Position numbers and translations under genes: made by a program. The notes under the pieces were generated by a model. It was not told the DNA's origin and ran no database searches. It worked only from the letters and a program-made list of their open reading frames with translations. From contig NZ_AJLG01000010.1 of assembly GCF_000258495.1 (NCBI RefSeq), positions 1 to 49,607 of the forward strand: 49,607 nucleotides of DNA, in the 5' to 3' direction. This DNA is from Pedobacter agri PB92 (lineage in GTDB: Bacteria > Bacteroidota > Bacteroidia > Sphingobacteriales > Sphingobacteriaceae). This document shows positions 21,243 through 31,096 of the stretch, one piece after another. Numbering within the stretch: position 1 is the stretch's first letter; every line of letters starts with the position of its first letter.

Positions 21243-22507
21243 ATGTCAAAAACGCCTTAGTTTCTTTTAAAGGAACCAAGAATATTCATACGGAAATCCA
21301 GTTAACAGGTTCGAAAAGCGAGTGCAACCGGGCATTAATTATCAGTGCGCTCAGCAAAAAGTTAGTTAAGGTAGAAAACCTATCGAACGCTGCCGATACA
21401 GTAACATTAAATGGCATTCTTAATATTTTAGAGGAAGAGTTAGAGGTAGAGATTCAGGAATCGAAAACCGTTGATGTTGGTCCTGCAGGAACGGCTATGC
21501 GTTTTCTTTCGGCATATCTTTCTGCTAAAAACGGAAACTTTTTGCTCACCGGAACGGAGCGGATGAAACAACGCCCGATTGGAATTTTAGCTGAAGCCTT
21601 AAAAACATTGGGAGCGGATATTTCGTACGTAGAATCTGAAGGCTTTCCTCCATTAAACATTATTGGCCCCTTAAATCAAAAAACTGCTGAAGTTAAAATT
21701 AAAGGCGATGTGAGCAGTCAGTACATTTCAGCATTGCTGATGATAGCTCCTATCCTGCCTCAAGGTTTAACCTTAGAAATTGAGGGCGAGCTAACTTCAA
21801 AGCCTTATGTAGACATGACTTTGGATATGTTGGCTGAAGTAGGCATCGAACATAGTTGGAAGGAAAATTCAATTTCGATTAAACCGCAAGATTTTAAACC
21901 GGGAACTTTGGTAGTAGAGCCTGATTGGAGTGCAGCATCTTATTGGTATAGCATTGCAGCTTTAGCTGACGAAGCAGAAATCAGTTTACCGGCATTAAAA
22001 GACAAAAGTTTGCAGGGAGATAGCCAAATCCAAAAAATCATGAAGATTTTCGGCATCGCAACGGATAAAACTGAAAAGGGAATTTTAATCAGCAACCTAG
22101 GTTTGTCTTTAGAAACCAATCAGGTTTTAGACTTAAAAACTTGTCCTGATTTAGCGCAAACCATTATTGTTATCGCAGCAGCATTAGGTAAAAACATGTC
22201 GTTTACTGGTTTAGAAACTTTAAAGATTAAAGAAACTGACCGTATTGCCGCTTTACAAAATGAGCTGGCTAAAATTGGCGTCACCTTAACGGAAGATAAT
22301 CTGGTTTATACGCTAAATACAGATGAACTTCATTTTCCTGAAAAAATTACTATTGCCACTTACGAAGACCACCGTATGGCAATGGCCTTTGCACCGCTAG
22401 CATTATTAATCAACGAAGTGGAGATTGAAGAAATGCAAGTGGTAGAAAAATCTTATCCTTATTTTTGGGAAGATTTGAAAAAGGCGGGATTTTCAGTAGA
22501 AGAATAA
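21243..22507 (+). CDS. aroA: 3-Phosphoshikimate 1-carboxyvinyltransferase (EPSP synthase), frameshifted start
   Basis: The frame ending at 22507 encodes a typical Bacteroidota AroA, but its first ATG in that frame (21497) would lose about 85 residues. Upstream, the same frame is open from 21251 and encodes the conserved N-terminus: FKGTKNIHTEIQLTGSKSECNRALIISAL, with the GSKS substrate-binding loop. The natural start ATG 21243 (MSK) is out of register by one base. Six A residues in the A5 run at 21248-21252 would give MSKNALVSFKG and a full-length protein of about 421 residues. GPAGTAMRF, the PEP-site motif, follows. The enzyme transfers enolpyruvyl from PEP to shikimate 3-phosphate. A sequencing error is the likely cause, since the rest of the gene is intact. 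Confidence 0.85.
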
Positions 22508-22573
22508 GGATAGTAGAGCAAAGATTAAAGACTAAGAAACATATAACTTATAACCTAAAACTTTTAACCTAAA

Positions 22574-23671
22574 ATGGCAGGCAACTCATTTGGACAATTA
22601 TTTCGCATCACCACCTTTGGCGAATCTCATGGCGTAGCCATTGGGGTAATTATTGATGGCTGTCCGGCACAATTGGATATCGACATGGATTTTATTCAAT
22701 CAGAGTTGGATAAACGCAAACCAGGTCAATCAAAAATTACTACACAAAGAAAAGAAAGCGACACCGTTCAAATTTTATCAGGCGTTTTTGAGGGAAAAAG
22801 TACCGGAACACCAATTGCTTTATTGATTCCGAATGAAGACCAGCGTTCAAAAGATTACGGCCACAATGTTGATGTTTACCGCCCGAGCCATGCCGATTAT
22901 GTTTACGATGCAAAATATGGCATCCGCGACCATCGTGGTGGCGGACGTTCATCAGCTCGTGAAACTGCCGCTCGTGTAGCAGCAGGCGCCATCGCCAAGT
23001 TATTTTTAAAACAACAAGGCATTGAAATTTTCGCTCATGTAACCTCAGTCGGAACCATTGAAGCACCTAATTTGGAAAGCAACGATTTATCAGCTTTGCT
23101 GGATATAAGAGAAGAAAATATTGTTCGCTGCGCCGACCCTGCAACTGCACATGAGATGATTGAGTTTATCGATTCAGTAAGAAAAGATGGCGATACCGTT
23201 GGCGGTAAAATCGGATGTGTAATAAAAGGTTGTCCCGCTGGATTGGGTGAGCCCGTTTTCGATAAATTACATGCTGATTTAGGAAAAGCAATGCTAAGTA
23301 TTAATGCTGTTCATGGTTTTGAATATGGTTCTGGTTTTGCCGGAAGCGAATTACGAGGCTCTCAGCACAACGACATTCCTCAGCCAAAAGCTGCTGATTC
23401 AAAAATTTTCAAAACCACCACAAATTTTGCAGGCGGTATTCTGGGTGGTATTTCAAACGGTATGGATATTACTTTTAAAGTAGCATTTAAACCCGTTGCA
23501 ACCATCATGCATAATCAACAGACCATCAATGCAGCAGGCGAAGCTTCTGAAATTAAAGGCAAAGGCCGCCACGACCCATGTGTGGTTCCAAGAGCTGTGG
23601 TCATTGTCGAAGCAATGGCAGCTTTGGTTTTAGCAGACCAGTTTTTAAGGAATAAAGCAAGTATTATTTAA
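22574..23671 (+). CDS. aroC: Chorismate synthase
   Basis: A 365-residue AroC with the family signatures [18 protein letters not shown] at the N-terminus (15-34), [35 protein letters not shown] and, near the C-terminus, [21 protein letters not shown]. It removes phosphate from EPSP to make chorismate and needs reduced FMN. It lies 66 bases after aroA and ends the core operon: dehydratase, synthase/mutase, aroA, aroC. The product is the substrate of the mutase domain coded two genes upstream. A repeat of family B follows at 23678. Confidence 0.95.
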   Translation: MAGNSFGQLFRITTFGESHGVAIGVIIDGCPAQLDIDMDFIQSELDKRKPGQSKITTQRKESDTVQILSGVFEGKSTGTPIALLIPNEDQRSKDYGHNVDVYRPSHADYVYDAKYGIRDHRGGGRSSARETAARVAAGAIAKLFLKQQGIEIFAHVTSVGTIEAPNLESNDLSALLDIREENIVRCADPATAHEMIEFIDSVRKDGDTVGGKIGCVIKGCPAGLGEPVFDKLHADLGKAMLSINAVHGFEYGSGFAGSELRGSQHNDIPQPKAADSKIFKTTTNFAGGILGGISNGMDITFKVAFKPVATIMHNQQTINAAGEASEIKGKGRHDPCVVPRAVVIVEAMAALVLADQFLRNKASII

Positions 23672-23677
23672 CGCTAC

Positions 23678-23737
23678 CTGTCATCCTGATCTTGTCGAAG
23701 AACTTACTATTGGTCTTCAACAAACTCAGACTGACCA
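23678..23737. repeat. Interspersed palindromic repeat B, copy 2
   Basis: CTGTCATCCTGATCTTGTCG and the region GGTCTTCAACAAACTCAGAC show the same arrangement as the copy at 21144, with more mismatches. It lies between aroC and the DUF1684 gene. Confidence 0.5.
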
Positions 23738-23756
23738 TTTATTGAGGAAACGAACC

Positions 23757-24365
23757 ATGAAACTTCTCCCTGTCCTATTTCTATTAATCAGTATAAATAG
23801 TTTTGCCCAATCTTATAATGAACAATTAGCTAAACATCGCGATAGCTACAAACAAGATTTTGTTAAGGAGGCTAATTCTCCACTCAAAGAAGCTGATTTA
23901 AAAAACCTTCATTTTTATGATGCTGACAGCACATATAAAGTTGTCGCTGATGTTGAAATTCTAAAAAATGAAAAGATTTTTAAAATGCCCACTTATGACG
24001 GTACAAGTAAGGAATTTTTCCGCTTTGCTAAAATAAAATTCATTTTAAATAGCAAGGAAACAGTAATGACTTTGTACAAAAATGTTGCTTTGGCCGGCAA
24101 TCCTGCATTTAAAAATTTATTGTTCTTACCATTTACAGATGAAACCAATAACAAAGAAACTTACGGTGGCGGCAGATACATTGATTTGAGTTCGACTGAT
24201 ATACTGAATAATAGGGTAGAAATTGATTTTAATAAAGCTTACAACCCATATTGCGCCTATAGCGATGGCTATCGCTGTCCTGTTCCCCCGGAAGAAAATG
24301 ATTTACTGTTAGAAATCGAAGCCGGCGAGAAACTGTATACAGGAGAAAAAAAACACCGAAAATGA
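23757..24365 (+). CDS. DUF1684 domain exported protein
   Basis: A 202-residue protein from ATG 23757 (a TTG at 23742 would add five residues before the signal peptide). A signal peptide is clear: MKLLPVLFLLISINSFAQ with likely cleavage after Ala-Gln. The rest matches DUF1684: FLPFTDETNNKETYGGGRYID, DFNKAYNPYCAYSDGYRCPVPPEENDL, and EAGE near the end. It is probably periplasmic; the function is unknown. It may be read from the aromatic operon, but a repeat hairpin separates them. Confidence 0.82.
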   Translation: MKLLPVLFLLISINSFAQSYNEQLAKHRDSYKQDFVKEANSPLKEADLKNLHFYDADSTYKVVADVEILKNEKIFKMPTYDGTSKEFFRFAKIKFILNSKETVMTLYKNVALAGNPAFKNLLFLPFTDETNNKETYGGGRYIDLSSTDILNNRVEIDFNKAYNPYCAYSDGYRCPVPPEENDLLLEIEAGEKLYTGEKKHRK

Positions 24366-24484
24366 CATAACTCATTGATATCAATATAATTAATAATAAT
24401 TTATTTTTATCGGCATAATTTTAGAGTATATTTAAAACAATACAATTTAAAAACCTGTATATAATAAATTAATAATCTATCCTA

Positions 24485-25237
24485 ATGTTGTATAAGTGTA
24501 TAATTGTCGATGACAATGAAATTGAAAGAGATGCATTAGAAATGCATTTGAAAAAAATTTCATCATTACAAATCATTAAGGTATGTACAAGTGGTGTAGA
24601 AGCTGCTGAGGTGCTATCTACTACCGAAATCGATATTGTTTTTTCCGATATAGATATGCCCGAACTATCTGGCATGGCATTATTGAAGATTACCAAAAAC
24701 AAACCATTGTTCATTTTTATTACATCTCATAGCGAGTATGCGGTTGAAAGCTATGACTTAGACGCCATAGACTTTATTGTGAAACCTGCAACCTTTGAGC
24801 GCATTTTAAAAGCAGCTAACAAAGCAATTGAGTATCTGGAACTTAAAAAACAGATAAGTGTTGAGGGAAATGAGCAAGCCGAGATTAGAAAAGAAAATGA
24901 AGATTTTTTCTATTTCAGAGAAACCAAAGGAATAACAAAATTGAAATACAGCGATGTGATTTACATTGAGAGTATGGGAGATTTTTCAAAACTGTTTACT
25001 AGCAATGACAAACATGTTATATTAGTGAGTTTAAAAAACCTCGAAAAACAATTACCTGAAGATATTTTTACCCGCGTACACAAACAGTACATTATTAATA
25101 TCAACCACATTGCAACACTAACAAACCATGAGGTTCATTTAGACTTTAATTTTATTGTTCCAATAAGTGCTTCTAACAGGCAGGAATTGATGGAAAAGTC
25201 TATCGAAAAGAAAATTCTATCAAGATTTATTAAATAG
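24485..25237 (+). CDS. LytTR-family response regulator
   Basis: A 250-residue two-domain regulator. The receiver domain (1-120) has the acidic pair Asp9/Asp10, the phosphoacceptor Asp55 (FSDIDMPELSGM) and the conserved Lys in FIVKPA. The LytTR DNA-binding domain (about 140-245) shows YIESMGDFSKLFT, LKNLEKQLPEDIFTRVHKQYIININHI, and VPISASNRQEL. Its kinase partner would be expected to be a membrane LytS-like histidine kinase, which is not adjacent. The split TPR kinase downstream on the other strand is of the HisKA type and is a less usual partner. It acts in the cytoplasm as a transcription factor. Confidence 0.88.
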   Translation: MLYKCIIVDDNEIERDALEMHLKKISSLQIIKVCTSGVEAAEVLSTTEIDIVFSDIDMPELSGMALLKITKNKPLFIFITSHSEYAVESYDLDAIDFIVKPATFERILKAANKAIEYLELKKQISVEGNEQAEIRKENEDFFYFRETKGITKLKYSDVIYIESMGDFSKLFTSNDKHVILVSLKNLEKQLPEDIFTRVHKQYIININHIATLTNHEVHLDFNFIVPISASNRQELMEKSIEKKILSRFIK

Positions 25238-25491
25238 TTATTATTTAATCTTGCGCTGTAATTTATTGTTATTGATTCCTTGATCTAAAAGATAAATCAT
25301 AAAACTGTAAATCAATTTACCGAAAGAAACCATTTTTTTGAATTGAGGCATAAAATTTTTGCGTGAGAGATGACTGATTACGTAATGTTATGGTGCTAAA
25401 ATTATCAACTATATATTAAAATTTATTGCAAAAGTTGATTGTGCCATGCCAATTAGTAGATTTTTAACACTCTAAAGTAGAGATAGCAAAT

Positions 25492-26466
25492 TTACCGGGG
25501 CAAAATAATTGTAAATATCGTTCCGCCAGTTGGATTTGGCTGTACCTGAATTTCTCCCTCCATTAATCCAACAAAAGTTCTGCAAAGCATTAAACCTAAG
25601 CCAGTACCTTTCTCGTTATTCGTACCTAAACTACTTACTCCTGCCCCCAAATAGCCGGGCTTGTTGAAGTGGTTAATCTGAGCAGTCTTTAATCCAATTC
25701 CGGTATCAATAATTTTAATCTCCAGATTTTCAGCAACAATAATAGCATCGATAGTTATTTTCCCACCTTTATCCGTAAACTTAATCGCGTTACTAAGAAG
25801 GTTTCGAATAACAAGGGAAAGCATGTTGTGATCTGCCTTGCAAGTCACGAATTTTTCGATATTGTTATTCAAAGAAATACCTTTCTGGTTGGCTAAGTCC
25901 TGCATAGAGCGGGTCACTTCTGCTATCACTTTCTCAATATCGAGCGATTCTAAATGTGGGTTAAATCCCTGCATTTGACTGGCTGCCCAATTCAGCAAAT
26001 TTTCCATCATCGTAGAAGTGTAACTAAGATTATTTCTTAAAGATGACGCATATTTAGTCAATTTTTCCTGTTCAATGGTTCCTCCTTCAAGTAGCTGGAT
26101 AAAAGAAATTATGGAGTTTACAGGGGTTCTTAAATCATGACTCACTACACTAAATATTCTATCTTTTACACGGCCTAACTGCTCAAGTTCTCTTTTTTGA
26201 GAGCTGATGATTTTATTCAAGCGTGTTGTTTTTCGTTGATTTAAAAAGATAACCAATGCCGTTAACAGAACAAGCGTAATGGCTACTGTAAGAAAAATTT
26301 TTACACGCCAATCGAACTTTATTTGCTCGTCTTGCTTAATAATTTGTCGATCTCTTAATGAGGTTTCATATTTAGACTGAAGCTTTGCTCTTTCAAATTT
26401 ATTTTTCTGCACTTCACGATCTATCTCCAGATCAACTTGTTTTTTTAAAAAAGTAAGGCGCTGCAA
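25492..26466 (-). CDS. Histidine kinase half of a split TPR sensor kinase
   Basis: This frame encodes the C-terminal part of a sensor kinase: a coiled coil (1-50), one membrane helix (55-75), a HisKA domain with phospho-His110 in VVSHDLRTPV, and a HATPase_c domain with the IIDTGIGL, GTGLGLMLC and C-terminal GGTIFTIILP motifs. The ATG at 26466 is internal. Upstream, the same frame is open to the 7-base homopolymer at 26507-26513 and matches the end of the TPR frame (KQQELALSDKEKTLQ). One extra T in that run on the coding strand would fuse both halves into one protein of about 785 residues. It should be read as the 3' part of the 26480-27847 gene. Confidence 0.8.
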   Translation of the reverse strand: MQRLTFLKKQVDLEIDREVQKNKFERAKLQSKYETSLRDRQIIKQDEQIKFDWRVKIFLTVAITLVLLTALVIFLNQRKTTRLNKIISSQKRELEQLGRVKDRIFSVVSHDLRTPVNSIISFIQLLEGGTIEQEKLTKYASSLRNNLSYTSTMMENLLNWAASQMQGFNPHLESLDIEKVIAEVTRSMQDLANQKGISLNNNIEKFVTCKADHNMLSLVIRNLLSNAIKFTDKGGKITIDAIIVAENLEIKIIDTGIGLKTAQINHFNKPGYLGAGVSSLGTNNEKGTGLGLMLCRTFVGLMEGEIQVQPNPTGGTIFTIILPR

Positions 26467-26479
26467 CGTTTTTTCTTTA

Positions 26480-27847
26480 TCACTTAATGCCAGTTCCTGT
26501 TGTTTTAAAAAAAGTTACCTGTTGTTGCTGCTTTGCCAACAAAACCTGCTTTTGCAGTTCAACATCAGTTATCTTTTGTTTAAATTGATAATCTTTTTCC
26601 TTAAATCCGAAATCAATCTGCATTTGTCTTCGGGTAATTTCTCTCTCCTTGTCTTTATTAAAGATTTGGTCTTTTACAATGATGTATTCTTTGTAAAATG
26701 CCAGTGATTCATCATAACGGTCTAAATTCTCATAAATCTCACTTAATCCAAATGCTGCCTGTTTCTTAATTTCAAGCAGATTATTCTGCTTGGCAATTTC
26801 ATAACTATTAGAATACAGAACCAGCGCATTTTCATAATCTTTTCGCTTGAGGTAAAAACTTCCCAATGCATAAAGGCAATCGGCATACAAATTTTTATCA
26901 TCGCCAACCTTACTAATCTGGATTGCCTTTTGATAAGATTTAAGTGCTAAATCATCATTTCCTAATTCATTATAAACGTTTCCAATCTGTTGTTTATTAG
27001 ATGCGATTAATCCATTTTCGCCGAGCGATTCTGAAATTGTTAAAGATTTCTCGAAATTACTTAGCGCAATTTGTAAACGATCCTTAACTGTTGTACCCAT
27101 TTTTAGCAATTCATCTTTTGGGGCATCTAAATAGGCAGCGCCTATTAAGTTTTGAACAACAGCAACTCCTCTACCATTAGGCTCATCTTTTGCAAATACT
27201 TTGAGCGCCATTTGGAGATAAACTAACGATTGGCTTGCTTTACCTAAATCCTGATAGATACTGGAGATGTTTGTGTAGCAACTCGCCATATCCAGGTCGT
27301 TACCCAGTTTATCATAAATGGCGATGGCTTTTTGATTAACCTCTAAAGATTTAGCATAATCGGGTATGTTAGCGTACATTGCACCCATATTTAAGTAGGT
27401 GCCTGCAATCATATCTAAATTTTTAACCAGGTCGAATTCACTGATGGCGTGTTCATAATTTGCTTCAGCTTTTATGTAATCGCTTCTGCCATGATAGAAC
27501 AGGCCTCTTCGATAATATGCCATGGCCGAAAAGGTATTAAGCTTCAATTGCTGAGCAAGCTGGATCGTACGGTTTACATAATCTTCCATACGATCTGCAT
27601 CCTTAATCCTCATGTATTGACGGTAAACGTCTGTTAAGATTTTAACTTTAGTTGAATCAATACGGTTATAACTTTGGTTTCGAACCAATAAACTATCTAA
27701 ATGCCGCTGTTGTTCGGCGGTCTGGGCGAAACCAACTATTGGTCCTAAAAGAAAGGACAAAACTAATGACAGGTATGACCAATGCTTAAAAGCAAATTCT
27801 TTGCGTGAAAAACTTTCGTAATAATATGTTAGTCCTCTACTCAACAT
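26480..27847 (-). CDS. TPR sensor half of a split sensor kinase
   Basis: The N-terminal half of the sensor kinase: a signal or anchor helix (about 24-42, ending GFAQ), then five to six tetratricopeptide repeats (about 85-410; for example NYEHAISEFDLVKNLDMIAG and QKAIAIYDKLGNDLDMASCY), then a coiled coil. TPRs would lie in the periplasm and a later membrane helix would connect to the kinase. The last 12 codons (VTFFKTTGTGIK) are out of frame, after the A7 run at 26507-26513 (T7 on the coding strand). With T8 the reading passes into the kinase frame without a break. Such TPR-HisKA kinases are common in Bacteroidota. The ligand is unknown. Confidence 0.8.
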   Translation of the reverse strand: MLSRGLTYYYESFSRKEFAFKHWSYLSLVLSFLLGPIVGFAQTAEQQRHLDSLLVRNQSYNRIDSTKVKILTDVYRQYMRIKDADRMEDYVNRTIQLAQQLKLNTFSAMAYYRRGLFYHGRSDYIKAEANYEHAISEFDLVKNLDMIAGTYLNMGAMYANIPDYAKSLEVNQKAIAIYDKLGNDLDMASCYTNISSIYQDLGKASQSLVYLQMALKVFAKDEPNGRGVAVVQNLIGAAYLDAPKDELLKMGTTVKDRLQIALSNFEKSLTISESLGENGLIASNKQQIGNVYNELGNDDLALKSYQKAIQISKVGDDKNLYADCLYALGSFYLKRKDYENALVLYSNSYEIAKQNNLLEIKKQAAFGLSEIYENLDRYDESLAFYKEYIIVKDQIFNKDKEREITRRQMQIDFGFKEKDYQFKQKITDVELQKQVLLAKQQQQVTFFKTTGTGIK

Positions 27848-28039
27848 CTATATTAAGAAAGATTATTACGAAACAAACTTAATATACAGGTAAAATATGT
27901 ACAACAGAAGAAAGGCATAAATAGGTTGATAGACGTTAACTTGATGTAATATATTGTTTTATTACAAAAATAATTAATAATCAACTTTTTTTTTGCCAAT
28001 AATTAAAACACAGCGAGAATATTCATGGTTAAATTACCC

Positions 28040-30466
28040 TTATTCAAAAATTGATGGGTATTTAGCTGGATTGGCATCGTGCATCATGGCATAAACTGTT
28101 TCAATGATATCATCAACCGATGGCTTGCTAAAGTAATCTCCATCTGAACCAAATGGTGGACGGTGTGCTTTTGCCGATAAAGTTTTGGGTTGTCCATCTA
28201 AACTGAAGTACCCTCTCTGTTCTTCAAGGATCTTTTGTAAGATATATGCGGATGCACCTCCCGGAACATCTTCGTCCACAACTAGTAACTTATTCGTTTT
28301 TGCTAAAGATGCAGCGCAAACATGAGTGGTATCAAATGGCAACAGGGTTTGAGGATCAATAATTTCAACTGAAATTCCCATGCTTGCCAATTCTTCTGCA
28401 GCTTCCTGAACCAATCTTAATGATGAACCATAAGATACTACCGTAATGTCACTTCCCGGTTCTAATACCTCTGCTTTGCCGAGTGGCACGGTAAAGGTTC
28501 CAACATTCTTCGGAAGCTTTTCTTTCAAACGGTAACCGTTTAAACATTCAATCACTACGGCAGGCTCATCTGCCCTAAAAAGTGTATTGTACATTCCTGC
28601 CGCCTGAGTCATATTTCTTGGCACACATAAATGCATACCTCTCAGGGAGCCCAATAACATGCTTATCGGCGATCCGGAATGCCAGATTCCTTCTAAACGA
28701 TGTCCTCTGGTTCGCACAATTACCGGTGCTTTCTGAATGCCTTTTGTCCGGTAGGATAAAGACGCAAGATCATCGCTGAGCACATTCAGCGCAAATATTA
28801 AATAGTCTAAATATTGAATCTCAGCAATGGGCTTTAAACCCCTCATGGCCAAGCCAATGCCTTGCCCCATGATAGTCATTTCGCGGATGCCGGTATCTGT
28901 TATTCTTAGTTCACCAAACTTCGCCTGTAAACCAGCGAAACCCTGATTAACATCGCCAATATTACCCAAATCTTCTCCGAAAGCAACAAGCCTTTGATCT
29001 CTTTCAAAATTTTCGTCGAAACAGGCGTTTAAAACCTCTCTACCGTCAACCATTTTCGAAAGATCGTCATAAACTGCGTCAATCACTTCGATCTTATCAG
29101 GGCTTTCGTTACCTTCAGTATGTAATTTAGAATTATATCGATCTTCGTTTAAAGCTTCCTGATCTTGATACCATTTCAACATTTCATCTCTTTCCGGAGA
29201 ACTGTTTTTTGCGGAAAGACGAATCGCCTTACGGGCAGCTGAAAAAACTTCTCTTCTTTGCGCATCGGCCGTTGAGGCAAGCTGAGCTGAAATTTTGGCT
29301 AGCTCTGGTTGATGTTTAGCCATGCCACTAATCAAATCCACTACCTGCTTTTGCTCTGGTTTGATACTATCCAAAAACTCATTCCAAGCTTCCTTTTGTG
29401 CATTCCGAACAAATATTTTTGCGTCTTTTTCAACCTCTGAAATTTCTTCCTCCGTCGCAACTGCTGAATCTAACATCCATTCTCTCATCTTGAGAATGCA
29501 ATCGTGCTCATTTTCCCAGCTTAAACGATCTTTAGATTTATACCGTTCATGAGATCCGGAAGTTGAATGCCCCTGAGGTTGAGTTAATTCAGTAACATGA
29601 ATGAGCACAGGTACATGTTCAGTTCTGCAAACCGCTATTGCTTTTTCATAAACTTCGCATAAAGCGGGATAATCCCATCCTTTTACTTTATAAATTTCGT
29701 ATCCAGGCTGCTCGCTATCTCTTTGAAAACCCTTTAAAACTTCTGAAATATCTTCTTTTGTAGTCTGATATTTGGCTGGTACTGAGATACCGTAAGCATC
29801 ATCCCAAATAGAAATAGCCATGGGAATTTGCAATACGCCTGCAGCATTTATGGCTTCAAAAAATACACCTTCCGAAGTGGATGCATTGCCAATGGTACCG
29901 AATGCTACTTCATTTCCATCTACTGAAAAATTCTTCAGATATTCCAGTTCTTTATTGTTCCTGAACAGCTTAGATGCATAAGCCAAACCTACCAGTCGGG
30001 CCATTTGACCACCTGTGGGAGAAATATCAGAAGAACAGTTTTTAATTTGCGTTAAGTCATTCCAGCTTCCATCCTGGTTAACCGATTTTGTTGCGAAATG
30101 GCAATTCATCTGCCTGCCGCCAGAAAAAGGGTCGGCGCCATCTGTTGGATTTGCATACAACTGGGCAAAAAATTCTTTTATGGTTGAAATTCCTGTTGCG
30201 AAGGCAAAAGTTTGATCACGATAATAGCCAGAACGCCAGTCGCCGTTTTTGAACGCCTTGGCCATAGCCACCTGAGGAACTTCTTTACCATCGCCAAAAA
30301 TGCCAAATTTAGCCTTCCCTGTTAACACTTCCCTACGCCCTAAAATGCTTGCTTGTCTGCTTTCAAAGGCGATTTTATAGTCGTTGATAACGATGCTTTT
30401 AAAATCGTTAAAACTTAATTCGGAACGGTCAATAGAGTTGGTTATAAATTTTTCATTCTGCGCCAT
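28040..30466 (-). CDS. 2-Oxoacid dehydrogenase E1, fused alpha and beta subunits
   Basis: An 808-residue fusion from ATG 30466 (a TTG two codons earlier is less likely). Residues 1-370 are the E1 alpha part, with the thiamine diphosphate site in EVAFGTIGNASTSEGVFFEA and SIWDDAYGISVP. Residues 470-808 are the E1 beta part (FGEDLGNIGDVNQGFAGL, GIREMTIMGQGIGLAMRG, IVRTRGHRLEGIWHSGSP, DPQTLLPFDTTHV). It decarboxylates a 2-oxoacid and passes the acyl group to a lipoyl E2. In this group such fusions are usually annotated as branched-chain 2-oxoacid or pyruvate-type dehydrogenases, and sequence alone does not decide. No E2 or E3 gene is adjacent, so subunits come from elsewhere. It is divergent from the DUF1573 gene. 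Confidence 0.88.
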   Translation of the reverse strand: MAQNEKFITNSIDRSELSFNDFKSIVINDYKIAFESRQASILGRREVLTGKAKFGIFGDGKEVPQVAMAKAFKNGDWRSGYYRDQTFAFATGISTIKEFFAQLYANPTDGADPFSGGRQMNCHFATKSVNQDGSWNDLTQIKNCSSDISPTGGQMARLVGLAYASKLFRNNKELEYLKNFSVDGNEVAFGTIGNASTSEGVFFEAINAAGVLQIPMAISIWDDAYGISVPAKYQTTKEDISEVLKGFQRDSEQPGYEIYKVKGWDYPALCEVYEKAIAVCRTEHVPVLIHVTELTQPQGHSTSGSHERYKSKDRLSWENEHDCILKMREWMLDSAVATEEEISEVEKDAKIFVRNAQKEAWNEFLDSIKPEQKQVVDLISGMAKHQPELAKISAQLASTADAQRREVFSAARKAIRLSAKNSSPERDEMLKWYQDQEALNEDRYNSKLHTEGNESPDKIEVIDAVYDDLSKMVDGREVLNACFDENFERDQRLVAFGEDLGNIGDVNQGFAGLQAKFGELRITDTGIREMTIMGQGIGLAMRGLKPIAEIQYLDYLIFALNVLSDDLASLSYRTKGIQKAPVIVRTRGHRLEGIWHSGSPISMLLGSLRGMHLCVPRNMTQAAGMYNTLFRADEPAVVIECLNGYRLKEKLPKNVGTFTVPLGKAEVLEPGSDITVVSYGSSLRLVQEAAEELASMGISVEIIDPQTLLPFDTTHVCAASLAKTNKLLVVDEDVPGGASAYILQKILEEQRGYFSLDGQPKTLSAKAHRPPFGSDGDYFSKPSVDDIIETVYAMMHDANPAKYPSIFE

Positions 30467-30568
30467 AATCAAATATTGGTTGCGGCAAATATATACAAAA
30501 TAAAAAGTTTGCCTTTATCTTGAATTGTAAAATTATATATGGATGAGCAAAATATAAGTGGAATAGTT

Positions 30569-30597
30569 TTTGTTTTAAACTGAAAACATTAAATTTG
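30569..30597 (+). promoter_or_regulatory. Consensus promoter of the DUF1573 gene
   Basis: TTTG at 30569-30572, a 17-base spacer and TAAATTTG at 30590-30597 match both boxes of the Bacteroidota consensus. The start site would be near 30600, with a 35-base leader. Confidence 0.65.
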
Positions 30598-30634
30598 TTT
30601 AAGTAAAATTTAAAAAAATAATTTCAAACATAAC

Positions 30635-31036
30635 ATGAAAAAGATCTTAGTATTATTCGCTTTTGTATTAGGTTTTGGCGTTGCAGCAAATGCACAGGCT
30701 AAACCTGCGGAATTTAAATTTGAATCGGAAACTCACGATTTCGGTAAAATCACATTAAACAAACCGGTTACGTTTGATTTTAAGTATGTTAACGTGGGCG
30801 AAGAGCCTTTAATTATTACAAAAGCTGAAGCTAGTTGCGGATGTACAGTTCCAAAATATACCACTACACCGATTAAAAAAGGTGAAAGCGGTGTGATTTC
30901 AGTGACTTTTAATGCTGCTGCTGGTCCATCTCCATTTTCTAAAGCTGTAACAATTACTTCGAATGCTAAAACCCCAATTAAGGTTCTTTACATTAAAGGT
31001 GAAACTGTTGCTGCGAGCTCAACGAGCTCCAAATAA
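30635..31036 (+). CDS. DUF1573 domain exported protein
   Basis: A 133-residue protein with a signal peptide (MKKILVLFAFVLGFGVAANA, cleavage near residue 20) and a DUF1573 immunoglobulin-like domain: ETHDFGKI, then KYVNVGEEPLIITKAEASCGCTVPKY, where the CGC pair is the family hallmark, then GVISVTFNAAAGPSPFSKAVTITSNAKTP. Such domains occur in many secreted or periplasmic Bacteroidota proteins; the function is unknown. It has its own promoter and terminator, so it is a single-gene unit. Confidence 0.88.
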   Translation: MKKILVLFAFVLGFGVAANAQAKPAEFKFESETHDFGKITLNKPVTFDFKYVNVGEEPLIITKAEASCGCTVPKYTTTPIKKGESGVISVTFNAAAGPSPFSKAVTITSNAKTPIKVLYIKGETVAASSTSSK

Positions 31037-31057
31037 TATTTTTAATAATAGTATTTA

Positions 31058-31087
31058 AAGTCCCGATTTTCATCGGGACTTTTTTAT
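31058..31087 (+). terminator. Terminator of the DUF1573 gene
   Basis: AAGTCCCGAT (31058-31067) and ATCGGGACTT (31072-31081) form a 10-bp stem with a 4-base loop, followed by TTTTATTTTT. The T-run also contains the TATTTTTG -7 box (31085-31092) of the next gene. Confidence 0.85.
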
Positions 31088-31096
31088 TTTTGCACC

